This document shows, piece by piece, positions 53,649-64,000 of a DNA stretch of 64,000 bases; within the stretch, counting starts at the first letter, position 1; the number at the start of each line of letters is the position of its first letter. The position numbers were made by a program, and so were the translations under genes. Location of the stretch: contig NC_061776.1 of assembly GCF_022458985.1 (NCBI RefSeq), positions 372,001 through 436,000 of the forward strand. The letters run 5' to 3'. Source of the DNA: Mugil cephalus (lineage: Eukaryota > Chordata > Actinopteri > Mugiliformes > Mugilidae). Below the pieces are notes generated by a model that worked only from the letters and a program-made list of their open reading frames with translations, made no database searches and was not told the DNA's origin.

Positions 53649-54148
53649 NNNNNNNNNNNNNNNNNNNNNNNNNNNNNNNNNNNNNNNNNNNNNNNNNNNN
53701 NNNNNNNNNNNNNNNNNNNNNNNNNNNNNNNNNNNNNNNNNNNNNNNNNNNNNNNNNNNNNNNNNNNNNNNNNNNNNNNNNNNNNNNNNNNNNNNNNNNN
53801 NNNNNNNNNNNNNNNNNNNNNNNNNNNNNNNNNNNNNNNNNNNNNNNNNNNNNNNNNNNNNNNNNNNNNNNNNNNNNNNNNNNNNNNNNNNNNNNNNNNN
53901 NNNNNNNNNNNNNNNNNNNNNNNNNNNNNNNNNNNNNNNNNNNNNNNNNNNNNNNNNNNNNNNNNNNNNNNNNNNNNNNNNNNNNNNNNNNNNNNNNNNN
54001 NNNNNNNNNNNNNNNNNNNNNNNNNNNNNNNNNNNNNNNNNNNNNNNNNNNNNNNNNNNNNNNNNNNNNNNNNNNNNNNNNNNNNNNNNNNNNNNNNNNN
54101 NNNNNNNNNNNNNNNNNNNNNNNNNNNNNNNNNNNNNNNNNNNNNNNN
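53649..54148. other. Assembly gap (500 N)
   Basis: Exactly 500 N, which suggests a fixed placeholder rather than a measured distance. The frame running through it is not a gene. Confidence 1.
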
Positions 54149-55330
54149 CTTTTTTTTTTTACATCATTTTATTAGGTGCGGTGCACATTTGGTCTATGTA
54201 AAAGGCCCCGTTGACCTCTGGATGATTCTGTTCTCTTCTTTTCCCCAATATTGTCACTCAATTTTGTTTGTTGGTATTTCAATATTTTTGGTTTTCCCCT
54301 GCCCCACAAAGACCGGGGTGTCTGTGTTGCAGGAACCTGGACAAAAAGTTGGGGAATACAGACAGTTCTCTGACTGTGGTGGGGTCCCCTTCCCTTAACT
54401 CTGTCACCTCTTTCACATATAAAATGCACAAAAACATGACATGTGCATTCTCAAAATTTAAAGATTCCATAAAACCCCACAATTTCCCCTTATTTGACCC
54501 ACACTGGTAGCCCCTAAAATCCATTAAATTGTTAGGGGTCAAATTGACCAGTAAAAGCCTCAGTGTGAAAAAAAGTGTAGCACCTATATAAAAGTATAAA
54601 ATTAAAAAAATTTTTTTATTTGATTTTTTGGGTCACTTCAGGAAAAGTATAAAATTTTCAGGATAAAAAATTTTGTTTGGGGTTTTTTTACTGCTGTAAA
54701 AAGTAAAAAAACGGGTCAAATTTGACCCAAACAATATGAAAGGGGTTTTAAGCATTCATGGACCCATATCCAAGGTTAAATAGTCTGCATCCATTGAGAC
54801 TTAACAAAAACAAGTAAGGCCCTGCATTTCATTTTAGACTGAACTAAACCCCAGTGGAAAGATTTAATATTGGGTATTTGTTTTTTTTCTTGCGTTGTGC
54901 GCAGCTTTTGAATAAGTGTCAGTATCTTATTGTCTTATTGTGGAGGCCCAGAAAGGATTTTTATTACAGGGGTCCAAGCAAAGAAGAAAAACAAAAAGGA
55001 GTTTTTCTGAACCTTTTTTGGGGCAGAAACTTTCTATTTTAGTTTTTTCTAAGGTTCCACGATGAGAGTTGTTCAGTTGTGTGTAAACCCTGACACTTAA
55101 AACCTGGAGCTCTATGTTAGATAGGTGCATTCAACACCACTGATCAAAATGTTTTAATACTATCAGAGAGTGAAAAGACACTTTTACACAATATCCAACA
55201 TTTCATCCTCAACTGACTGTGTTTTTAACGTTTCTATGGTTTATGGAAGTTTCTCTCCCAGTTTTGCACAGGGTTTTTGCCCATGTGCCCTTTTTTAAAA
55301 AGTGGGGTTTTTTTTTTTTGTTCTATACCT
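54149..55330. other. Low-quality repeat sequence after the gap
   Basis: Contains 'ggtcaaatttgaccc' near 54,713 and, at about 54,900-55,070, an eroded copy of the LINE block at 16,860-17,010 (compare 'tttattacag..gtcca'). Rich in homopolymers. No gene recognised. Confidence 0.4.
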
Positions 55331-55461
55331 TACAATGAATCTAGGCAGATGTACCCAAAACCAAACCCATAAAGAGTGTAGCTCCCTTGGGATGTTGTGG
55401 ATATTGTGTTGTCTTTCCCCAAAAGGTTTTTTTTCAGAGTTTTGGTTTTTCCTGTCATGGG

Positions 55462-56025
55462 GGGCCTCAGGCACGTAGTACACAGCAGGTCTGACAATGA
55501 AGTTCTGGATCTCAGGGAATGAGTTCTGGATGTTTTTAGCATAAATTCTTTCCCTTGAAGGATTACTTTCGCCCCAGTTTTCGTTTTTCATGTACTTTGG
55601 AAAACCATTCATTCTTGTTTGTACAGAAAAAGTAGTGGGTTTCCCCCCCACGGGCCCTTAAAAGTGCAGTTGGTGTGAGAGTGTCTCCTCATTTGCAATG
55701 ACTCTCCTGGTGTCTGCTACGTTGTTTTCTCCTTTACATCGGGGGGGAAGAACAGAACATGCAGGAAGAGATGAATCAAAAGATGATTGATTCAAGGCAA
55801 AATCAGCAGTTTTAAAATAGTTACCTAGCAGAGAGTAGACCACAGAGGGGTTTTTTAAACAGGATTTTCATCTTTATTGTTTGAACCATAGAAGGTGTTT
55901 TACAAGGTAAAAAAAGATGACGAAATGATGTGCTCTGATTTTGGGGTCATGAATATTAAAAAGAGATTTTCATGTGTGTTCTACCTCCCCTATGATATGA
56001 AGAAAAGTAAAAGAGGTAAGAACAT
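55462..56025 (-). pseudogene. Family-B V segment V16, many small indels
   Basis: Fragments of family B are spread over different frames: 'FPKYM', 'RPAVYYVPEAP' and 'CKGENNVA', with a V7-type leader near 56,025-55,990. The heptamer reads catgggg instead of cactgtg, and several bases are missing throughout. The flanks match 22,100-22,800. Either a real pseudogene or sequencing error in this part of the assembly. Confidence 0.65.
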
Positions 56026-56109
56026 TTTTAGTTTTTGTCTTGGGTTAGGGGTTTTGGGGGTTAGTCAGAAGCAGATGAACAATGTTTTTCCCACTGCAGA
56101 GAATGAAGC

Positions 56110-57660
56110 AGCCTCTCTGCTGACAGCCTTTCCTCAACATAAAATGAACACCCCAAACAATTGATTGGTTCCCCTTCTCAGGGGGGGCCCCAGATTTCAG
56201 TCGATTCTTCCTTCATCCAGAGCAGCTCTCTTGAGAACTATTTACTGAATGTCCACTTTGTTCTTTCCCCATTGTTGTGTCATTAAAGGATTAATATCAT
56301 GACTTTAAAATCATCAGCAATCATGTCAGTGGTGCTGGATTGTTAGTTTTCAAATTTTCAGCTAAAGTTGGACCTGTGTGGTTTTGGGGTACAGGTACTA
56401 TCAGACCACCTGACAAGACTTCACAAAGTTGATTGGTCTTTCTTGGGTTTTTCTAAATGGTTTCCACCTTTGGGTCAACCTCTGTATTTGCTCTCACGAC
56501 GTCTTCTCTTTTATTTGACTTGGATGTGGAATACTACCTCTCTCCAGTGTTCTTCATTGTGGGATGTTGTGAAGGGTTTTTCTTCACCAGGGAAAGTGTA
56601 GTGTAGGGAAAAGCACCTTGTTATGTGTTTTCAGTACTAAGTAAATTTTTCAAAAATTTAAAACCCTTTTCCCTGTCAGTTATCGATGATGTTCAGATTC
56701 CCTAGTTTAAATAAAAATCCAGTGATTCTTTTTCAGACATTGCTTGGGGACTGTCTAAATTGTTGTTCGTCTTGGATGATTTAAAGCTTTCTAAAACCAA
56801 ATGAAAACAAAACTAAATCATAATGTCTGGATGTGTTCCTGCAGTTTTGGAGGCTCCCTACCCCAAACATCCAGTCATAGTAAAAATTTGGTGCAATATG
56901 TGATGACGGCTAAAATTGATGCCGGGGTTGGGTTCTGTAGTGAAAAACAACTTTTTCCCAATTTGGGTTTTTATCCCCAGAGATTTTTAGACTGTGTCTA
57001 TGCTTTTTTTTAACACATGAGGACTATGTCAGCAGCAGCCTTCTCCTCACTGACAAACACAAGTGTGACCACATATCCCATCCTGTTTCCTCACTGGTTG
57101 ATTGTTTTTAGAATAAAGGGTTTTTTTAAAAAAGTCTTCATGGCTCCCCCCCCCAGTATTTGAGGGGAAATCTTCTGTTTCCACACCCTGACAGATCCTG
57201 AGTCTTCTAATCAGCTGCTTCTGGGAACCCCCAAAAAAACTAGGCTAACCCCCAAAAGGGGGGACTGGTCTTTATGGGGGGGACTCCTAGTCTGGAACAC
57301 CTGTCTGTGGGAATGATTTTTGATTTTTTAAAATCCTCCCTAAAACACCACGCTTCCCCCTGGTTTTTTATTGAGTTGAAGTGGACAGGGGGGAAAATTT
57401 AATTTAATTTTTAATTGATTTGTTCTGTTTTATTTTATTCGTTTTTTGCACTGTTTATGTATTTTAGTATTTTATTTTATTTATTGAAATTGTTGTGTTG
57501 TGGCACCTCCATGTACTTTTTTACAGACTTTGGAAAACCTGGTTGTTTTAAAATGTGTCTATGAACAAAGTTTGAATTGAGTTGAATTTGAAAATAATTA
57601 TAATAAAAAAAATAATAAAAAAATAAAAAAAAAAAAAAAAATATGAAGAATTCTCAAATC
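56110..57660. repeat. Indel-rich copy of 24,760-26,340 (LINE-bearing spacer)
   Basis: Collinear with 24,760-26,340, including the L2-like LINE and its A-rich tail (57,600-57,640), but joined to the 22.8-kb equivalent without the V8 region. Many short deletions and stretched homopolymers. Confidence 0.75.
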
Positions 57661-57725
57661 AACCAAAAGTTAAACGGAACAAGAAACTAGCAAATCACCT
57701 CATAGAAGTTGAACAGAGTGTGGCT

Positions 57726-57808
57726 CCCTCTAGTGGATGTTGTGGAGTATTGTGTTGTCTTTGCTCCAAAGGTTTTTGTTCAGAGTTTTGGTGTTTCCTG
57801 TCACTGTG
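57726..57808 (-). other. V17 RSS (22-bp spacer) and CTCF-like motif
   Basis: Heptamer CACAGTG (57,808-57,802), 22-bp spacer, nonamer ACAAAAACC (57,779-57,771), CTCF-like motif 57,736-57,726. This short stretch is error-free, unlike what follows. Confidence 0.85.
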
Positions 57809-58264
57809 GGCCTCAGAGCGCAGTGTACACGAAGTCAGACCTTAAAGCTTCTGGTTCTTCAGAGGAACTGATTTGTCTTTGAGCTCGCAATCAAATTGTC
57901 TTTCGGGAACCTGGAGATTTGTCATCCCCCAATTTTTCCCGGGCGCAAAATGTACTTTGGAAAAATATTTTCTTCTTGTTTGTACCAGAAAAATGTGTTT
58001 GAGGCTTTGTCTCAAAAGTGAGTTGAGTGTGAGAGTGTCCCTTCAGTAGAAAAGACTTTCCCCGGGTTTTGAATCACTTTGTCTTTCCTTTACCCCCTGG
58101 AGAAAAATAAAACATGAGGGGAAGAGATGAAAAAATAAAGATGATAGTTCAAGGACCAATCAGCAGTTTAAATGTGTTAAAGTTTGGGGGGAAAGGGGAA
58201 AAAAACTGTTGAATTTTTTTTCCAAAGAAAAGGCAGAAAGAATAACCACACCCAATTTTCCCAT
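57809..58264 (-). pseudogene. Family-B V segment V17, many small indels
   Basis: Collinear with V11 (28,586-29,060): FR3 'EDQ..SVPLK', the 'KYIL' and 'FWYKQ' regions and the MEHWLW-type leader near 58,264 can be traced, but single-base losses break every frame. Quality drops sharply after 57,810. Confidence 0.7.
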
Positions 58265-58393
58265 CTGTAAAGGTTTAAATCAACAGGAGAAATAGTGTGT
58301 TAACATTAGTTGAAATTGTTCCCTTTACAGCAGCAGTTATTATTGAATATGGTTAAACCCGTGCAAAGTAGTGCCCCCCCTATTGATAATGTC

Positions 58394-58405
58394 GCCCTCT
58401 AGTGG
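58394..58405 (-). promoter_or_regulatory. CTCF-like motif 5' of V17
   Basis: Reverse complement CCACTAGAGGGC, preserved despite the noisy surroundings. Confidence 0.4.
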
Positions 58406-58429
58406 AGAAAAAAAGGACCCGCCTTGTCA

Positions 58430-61400
58430 TGTGTAGCGGTGTTTTTTTTCCACTCGGGGTTTTTCCTGTCATGGGGCCCCTCAGATCCCGTCGTGCAGAT
58501 CAGAGTAAAAATTTTGTTTATTGTCATTTCCACAAGATCAAATTTTTATTGAAATTTCTACAACTAATGGATCTACTATCACTGTATTTTTATACTTAAC
58601 TTTTACTAAAATAATTTTGATTTACGGGAAAAAAAAAAATATAGAAACAGACGATATCAGGTGGAATTAAAAGTGAAGTTCAATGTTATTGATTTTTACA
58701 AGTACACAGGATAACTGAGGTCCCAGATTTTAATCTATAGTCAATAATCATTGTTACGACATTTAACGTGGAAACATTATTTACGTGACTTTCTTCTCAT
58801 GCTGTGTTGTAGTCATTCTGAATACGCTGTGTCTTACTTTTTGTGCTTTTCCTGCCCAACATTTCATTTCTTGTTATCCCTGTGTTAATCATCCTCATGA
58901 CACATAACTTAAATGTTAATCTATCTGTGGGTAGTAGACTTTTAGCTGTGTGATGGTTTAAGAGGTCTTCAAAGTGATACAGAGCTTTCGTTCAATTTTA
59001 TATACACCCCTGTCAAATCTTAAGACCAGTTACAAAATTGCAAAAATTTGCATTTTGCACTGTTGGATCTTAAGATGGTTCAAAGTCGAGTTTCAAGATA
59101 CAAAAATGAAGAAATAAGAGCAAAGGCCGCCCAAATTTTGAGCGGTATTTATTGAAAATAAAAAATTTAAAGGGAAAACTGGGGCTGTTCATCATCTGAT
59201 GAAAAGTTTAAGCCATAGTCAAAAAACCCCAACTCCCCTCAAAACAAAAAATGAAAGTCTAAAAAGAGGACCAGTAATGAGTAGCTCCACCTTTCTTGTT
59301 GGTCATTCAGAAAATGTTTGGGGTGAATTTTGATCCACGGGGTTTTGAAGATGGTTTCAGAAGCACATCCATGTTTGGAAAATTTGATTATTGAAAACTT
59401 CTCTTGCCACCCAAACCCCAAAATGTTGTAAATGGGTTTTAAAAATCAGGGGAAACATGCAGGTGCCCAAAAGGGAGTGATGTTTTTTGCGGGAAGAAGT
59501 TTTTGTCTGGGGGTTTTGAACTGCAGCTTGTCTTGTTGAAAAACCCAGTCTTTTACCAGACAGACCAGGACCCTACCCGGGGGATTCACACTGCAACATG
59601 CCCAAAATAGCGCTGCTGACCTGAAGCTCCTTGTTCCATTGAAGGGAAAAAAAGCGCAGCAGCAGTAATGATGGCGCCCCCCATGTCCCCGTAGAAAACA
59701 TCTCAGGGGCATTCCTTTATGCCAGTAACTTGGAAGCCATCAATGTTAATTTTTTTTGGCCAGAGAATAAAAATTTCCCTTTCCCACTTTGAATGTCCAT
59801 GTTTGATGCTTCCTTGCAAAGTCCAAAAGGCAGTTTTGTGGTGTTAAAGGGTTTTTTTTTTTGTGCCCTTCCCTGGAGATCCCATTTTTGGTTATTGGGC
59901 TGCAGTCAGCACCAGTAATGAATTTAAATTTGAGTTGGGGAAAGTCCCGGGTTTGGCAGACAGCCGTCGGTCCTGTGGTCAGTTGGTGAGATTTTTTTGG
60001 GTCAACCACTTGACTTTTTGTTCCATAACTGTCGGCCCTTTTTAAAAAAAAATTGAAAAATGACTTCTACTGCGTCAACCCCAGCAGCAAGGAAAGTTGT
60101 GAGAGGCCTTACTTATGCAGTCAAATCCCGCCCGCTCAAAGCAGTGGCTTTTTTGCTTTTGCCCTAAGGAGGTCTTGACAGTGTGATTGCCTGAAGAAAA
60201 TGCATGGACCTAAATTCTTGCACGAATTCTGGGTTTAAAGGCAGTGGGCTTATATTTTGATCAGTGTAAAAAGAATATGTCAGTTAAAAATTTTTGTTTT
60301 CAATAAAAAGCCCGCTCAAATTTTTTTGTCTTTGCTAGCATTTCTTTTTACACATTTTGAGTCGATTAGAACCCAAAAAAATTTAAGATCCCGAGATGTG
60401 AAAAGCAAATTCTTCAATTTTGTTCCCGGTCTTAAAAATTTTGATCAGTAGGGTATGAAAAAATGTCCAGAAAGTTTTTAAGATCTTCTAATGTTCAAGT
60501 GTCTTAGCATTTTTTTTTGAAAGTTTTTTTTCAGTGTGTTGTTCTTGTGGAAGGTGTTGTGTGTGTGGGTTGGGGGGTTAGTGAGTCTTGGAGCAGGGGC
60601 ATGTTCGAGTTGTGATGACTGAGGAGGAAGCTTTCTAGTCTGGGGATCTGGCCTGGATGTCAGGAAACTTTACCTGATTGCGTAGGTAGAAAAAGGGGGG
60701 GTGGAGGGGGGGGGGAGTAAAATGTTGGGGCTTTCCTGATCCCAATCAACGCACTGTTTAGAAAAGTGGAGGAAAGGAAAAGGGTCCTGAGACCCTCCAC
60801 CACTGTTTTTTCTGTGGAGGTCCAGGTCTTTTTGTTGAGTTCACCAGAGTTTTCTTTTTTTTTCCAAAGAACCAAAATGGATCAACCCAGTGTTTTAAAT
60901 TTTACCCCAGGGTGGTGAATGGTTTTTTGTCTTGTGTTAGTCCTGTGATGATGGAGGACCTGTCCAGGGTGTAACCCGCCCCTTTACCCAATGACAGCTG
61001 GGTAGACTCAGCAACCCTGTGGGATGAGTAGTAGAAGATGAGATGAACCAAACTGTTGGTTTGTCCTCTCCTGATGTTCCTGCTCTCTCTCTGATGGATT
61101 AGTTTGTTGTTGCAGAACTTTGTTTGTAAATAATCAATGAATATCAGATTGAAGCAGGAATCTGCAGAAAATTCACCTCTATACAAGTTTCCACCACATC
61201 CCAAAGGTTCCTCTGTTGGATGGAGATGTGGTGACTGTGGAGGCCCCTTGGGGTCGTGAAATCATTGTCATGTTCCAGATGATATGACTTTTTGACATGG
61301 TGCATTATCCTGTGGAAGTAGCCGTCAGAAAAGGTCCCCCTTTTGGTCATAAAGGGATGGACTGGTCAGCAACAATACTCAGGGAGGCTGTGGCATTTAA

Positions 61401-62940
61401 AACCTGACCCCCCCCATTCACCCCAACCACCGCCTGAACCGTTTTTCAGGCAGGATGGATCCATGCTTTCATGTTGTTTAAATTTGACCCTGACATTGAA
61501 TGTCTCGCGAAATTCAGACCGTCAGACCAGGGGAACGTTTTTCAGTCGTTATTTTCCGGTTGTGTGAACTGTGGTTCTGTTTCCCGTTCTTGCTGAAGGA
61601 GTGGCCCCCCCGTGTGGTTTCGTGCTGTGCCCCTTTTCTTCAAGGGTTGGACGTGTTGTGGTTCAGCGTGGGATTTTGCATTCTTGGTGGGAAAAACCGT
61701 GGTTATTGGTTTTCCGTTCCCTTTTTATTCTCCAACCCGTCTGCCCTTCTCCCCTTACCTCTCACATCACACTGCGCTACTGGATATTTCTGTTTTTTAG
61801 ACCCTTTTCTGTTTAAAACCCCAGAGCTGGTTGTTGTTAAAATCCGTGTCAGCAGTTTTTGAAAATCAGACCAACAACAACAACCAGACCATGTTCAAAG
61901 TCTCTTAAATCCTTTTCTTCCCCTTCCGTGCTGTGTTTGACTTCACTAAATTGTCTTGATCACCTCTACATGAAAAAAAGGGTGAATTTCAGCCATGTGT
62001 TGGGTGTTAGCTGTTTTTGTTAACAAGTAATGGAAAAGGTGTACCTAATTAAATGATGTTTGTTGTAGTGCTGTTGATTTGATTCCTGTAAGGATTGTGC
62101 TATTAGTCTATTTTTATTGGGTTAGGGTTAATCTTTCTAATCTTCTATCTTTTAGTTAATTTAAACTGTTGACCTTTGGGACTTTAACGTTCACATGGTT
62201 TTTTCAGGAATCTGATCTTGGGTGATGGTTGTGTCCCTTTTTTTAAAACCGTGGCTCAACCCCAAGATGAACTCAGTCAGATCATCCAGGGTCATTCTTC
62301 TTTCTTGGTGAACTCTGTTCAAAGTGAACCGGAGAGTAAAAACCTTTTTGTCCCTTCTTTTTCCCCTTAGAATGATCTTCTTTATTTCCCGTAAAGTTTG
62401 TGTATTTGTCAGTTAATTATGTGATTGGAACATTTTATTTTAACTGATCCCCGTTTGATCAGTCAATAAACTGTTCTTATTTTAAAATCTGTTAAATTTT
62501 TTTCCCCTCGTCCCACTGTAATAGGGTGGTGTTTTCAGTAAAGGGTCCCTTGAAGGTGCGACAATGCTGTTAGCTAAAAACTCACGTAAACCGTGCAGGG
62601 TTTCTGAAATCAGTGTTGATTCCTGAAAATAGTAAAACCCTTTTAGGCCGGCTGTACGGCTTATCCTGTCTAGAACAAGAAAATGTCCATGGACCTAAAC
62701 GCTACTTTGAGGAAAAAGTAAAGTCCCAAAAAAAAAGGCTTAGAGCAGAGATCAGACCATCATGACTGTTTTCAACACAAACCAAGTTTCAACAACAAGG
62801 TCTCATCACTGGAGGCAAAACAATAGATTAAAGGAGCATGACCGTCTGGACTCATTCATTTGGTGACGCATGGTAGAGGATGTAATGTACAAACAACAAC
62901 ACAAAAAGTGAGTTCACATGAGGATAATCACAAACGATAC
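58430..62940. repeat. Indel-rich copy of 9,600-14,290 (two Tc1-like elements and spacer)
   Basis: Follows 9,600-14,290 in order: V-end relic (near 58,450), first Tc1-like element (about 59,000-60,440), dispersed repeat copy 3 (60,530-60,830), second Tc1-like element (to about 62,060) and spacer. It holds sequence absent from the first copy: a fuller Tc1 terminus near 59,000-59,040 and a LINE/SINE-tail-like stretch at 60,925-61,020 ('gacctgtccagggtgtaac'). Confidence 0.8.
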
Positions 62941-63081
62941 AACTAGCTGAATCCCCCACGTGTTTCATTAGCGCTGAACCCCCAGGGGACTTGATAAAAC
63001 AGGAAATTAGCATAATCCATCTGATATGAAGCTGTGGTTTGAATCCCTTCCCCCCTCTTTAAAGTGTACATATTGGGTTCA

Positions 63082-63117
63082 GGTTTTTGTCAGCCTCTTC
63101 TACATTTGTTCACTGTG
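63082..63117 (-). other. V18 RSS, spacer shortened to 20 bp
   Basis: Heptamer CACAGTG (63,117-63,111) and nonamer ACAAAAACC (63,090-63,082), but the spacer has 20 bp where other family-A copies have 23, three bases being lost relative to V3. Confidence 0.75.
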
Positions 63118-63699
63118 TTTCTAGGCACAGTAGTAGAGAGCTGTGTCGCAAGGTTAGGTCTTTTTTTGGTCAGTTTAGTTAAAATAGACGTGTTTGGGAT
63201 TTATAGCGATTATCGGAATGAGTTCACTCCCACTCCAAGATTTAGTCCTTTTAGAGAATAAATGAGGAGCCTGAGGTCAGAATGATGTCTGTACCCGAAA
63301 AAAAGAATGTCAGTTTCATCTGTCTGTAGGCCGAAGGTGTGACGATTGTCCTTCTTTCCCTGACTTCTCTTTTTCAGGGAGTTTTTGTCTCCGCGTTAGT
63401 CCTGGAAAAAGTAGAGAAAAATGAAGCCATTAGATAACATTGTCCATGGGTGAGAGGAGAAGACAGTGAAAAAAGTCTCCCGTCAGTGTTACTTGTGGCA
63501 TTCACAAAAAATCAACTGTACAAATCTTTTTAGTTCAAAGTGAGTGATGAAAGATTTTTCATTTTATCGGCAAAAGAAACAAGAAAAGTTGTGAAAAAGC
63601 AGTCTGTATATTGGTTTAAAGCAGCGCTTCAACAAAAATTGAATCCTGTTCTTCAACTCACCTATAATGGGATGAAGCAAAAAAGAGGGAAAGCAAAAT
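63118..63699 (-). pseudogene. Family-A V segment V18, many small indels
   Basis: Collinear with V3/V6 (V exon 63,401-63,118; leader 63,699-63,662). The start codon position reads ATT-T-T-G after a c-to-a change, and the V exon has several single-base losses. Family-A promoter elements remain (GC box 63,796-63,804; CCAAT 63,831-63,835). Confidence 0.65.
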
Positions 63700-63942
63700 G
63701 TCTTTTGGGTTTTAAAGCCGACGACGCCATCAACAATGTTTTCACCGAGTAGAATGAGGAAGAAATAATGTCATTGGATGAGTGTTTAGTTGAGTGGGCG
63801 GGGCCAGTTTTCGCTTTACTTTAAACTCAACCAATCAAATTCTTTCTGCTTCAACACAGCTCTGTCTCAGAGTCAATGCTTCATTTCTTGTTGTCTTTGC
63901 CCAGTCCAAAGAGTCAGAAATCAGTGGTTGACAGAGTGTGGT

Positions 63943-64000
63943 CCCTCTAGTGGTGTTGTGAAAATTTGTGTTGTCTTTGCTCCAAGGTTTTTGTTCAAAT
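63943..64000 (-). other. V19 3' flank and nonamer, cut by the window end
   Basis: CTCF-like motif (63,953-63,943) and nonamer ACAAAAACC (63,994-63,986) in B-slot context; the heptamer and V exon would lie beyond 64,000. Confidence 0.7.

Noticed and set aside
53614..54201. 195-codon frame across the N run
   Set aside because: It exists only because N codons were not read as stops; it is an assembly gap.
1..64000. CRISPR arrays, bacterial operons, prophage, tRNA or rRNA genes
   Set aside because: The DNA is vertebrate with spliced genes; no regularly spaced short repeats and no tRNA or rRNA sequence was recognised.

Overview
The window is vertebrate genomic DNA, almost certainly from a teleost. 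It contains an array of T-cell receptor alpha/delta type variable (V) segments, one fish-specific NACHT-LRR (NLR) gene with modular 174-nt LRR exons, and many fish-type transposons (Tc1-like, hAT, LINE). I cannot name the species. There are no operons or ribosome sites: genes are intron-split and lie in repeat-rich DNA.

Layout. 1-4.5 kb: worn repeats, including an L1-like LINE remnant and an old collinear copy of 4.4-7.1 kb. 4.5-7.9 kb: a Tc1-like remnant and minus-strand LINE remnants. 8-29 kb: eleven V segments (V1-V11), all on the minus strand. Each has a leader exon of 40-55 nt, a phase-1 intron, a V exon of about 290-310 nt, and a recombination signal sequence (RSS) with heptamer CACAGTG, a 22 or 23 bp spacer and an A-rich nonamer. 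LINE and Tc1 debris lies between them. 29-32.7 kb: LINE fragments and a (TTC)n microsatellite. 32.8-46.7 kb: a plus-strand FISNA-NACHT-winged helix-LRR gene, opposite in orientation to the V array. It carries two frame breaks, and its introns hold a 249-bp inverted repeat, a hAT element with an 8-bp target duplication, a THAP-domain ORF and LINE debris. 46.9-51.5 kb: the V array resumes with an orphan leader (V12) and V13-V15. 52-53.6 kb: a LINE with RT and RNase H remains. 53,649-54,148: exactly 500 N. 54,149-64,000: further copies of the V array and its spacers (V16-V19) with frequent small deletions and homopolymer changes, probably poorly polished sequence.

The V segments form families. 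Family A (23-bp RSS spacer, ends YYCALE) recurs as the 3' member of a two-gene cassette. Its 5' partner ('B slot', 22-bp spacer, ends YYCALRP) differs between cassettes (families B, D, F), while the distance from the B-slot nonamer to the A start codon stays at 306-307 bp. The RSS, the last codons of the V exon and the 3' flank are almost identical among B-slot V segments whose bodies differ strongly. The same flank carries a CTCF-like motif about 35 bp beyond the nonamer. By analogy with mammalian antigen-receptor loci, each V would be joined by RAG1/2 to a D or J segment outside the window; no J, D or C segment was seen here. The NLR would act separately as a cytosolic innate sensor if expressed, but as read it is broken.
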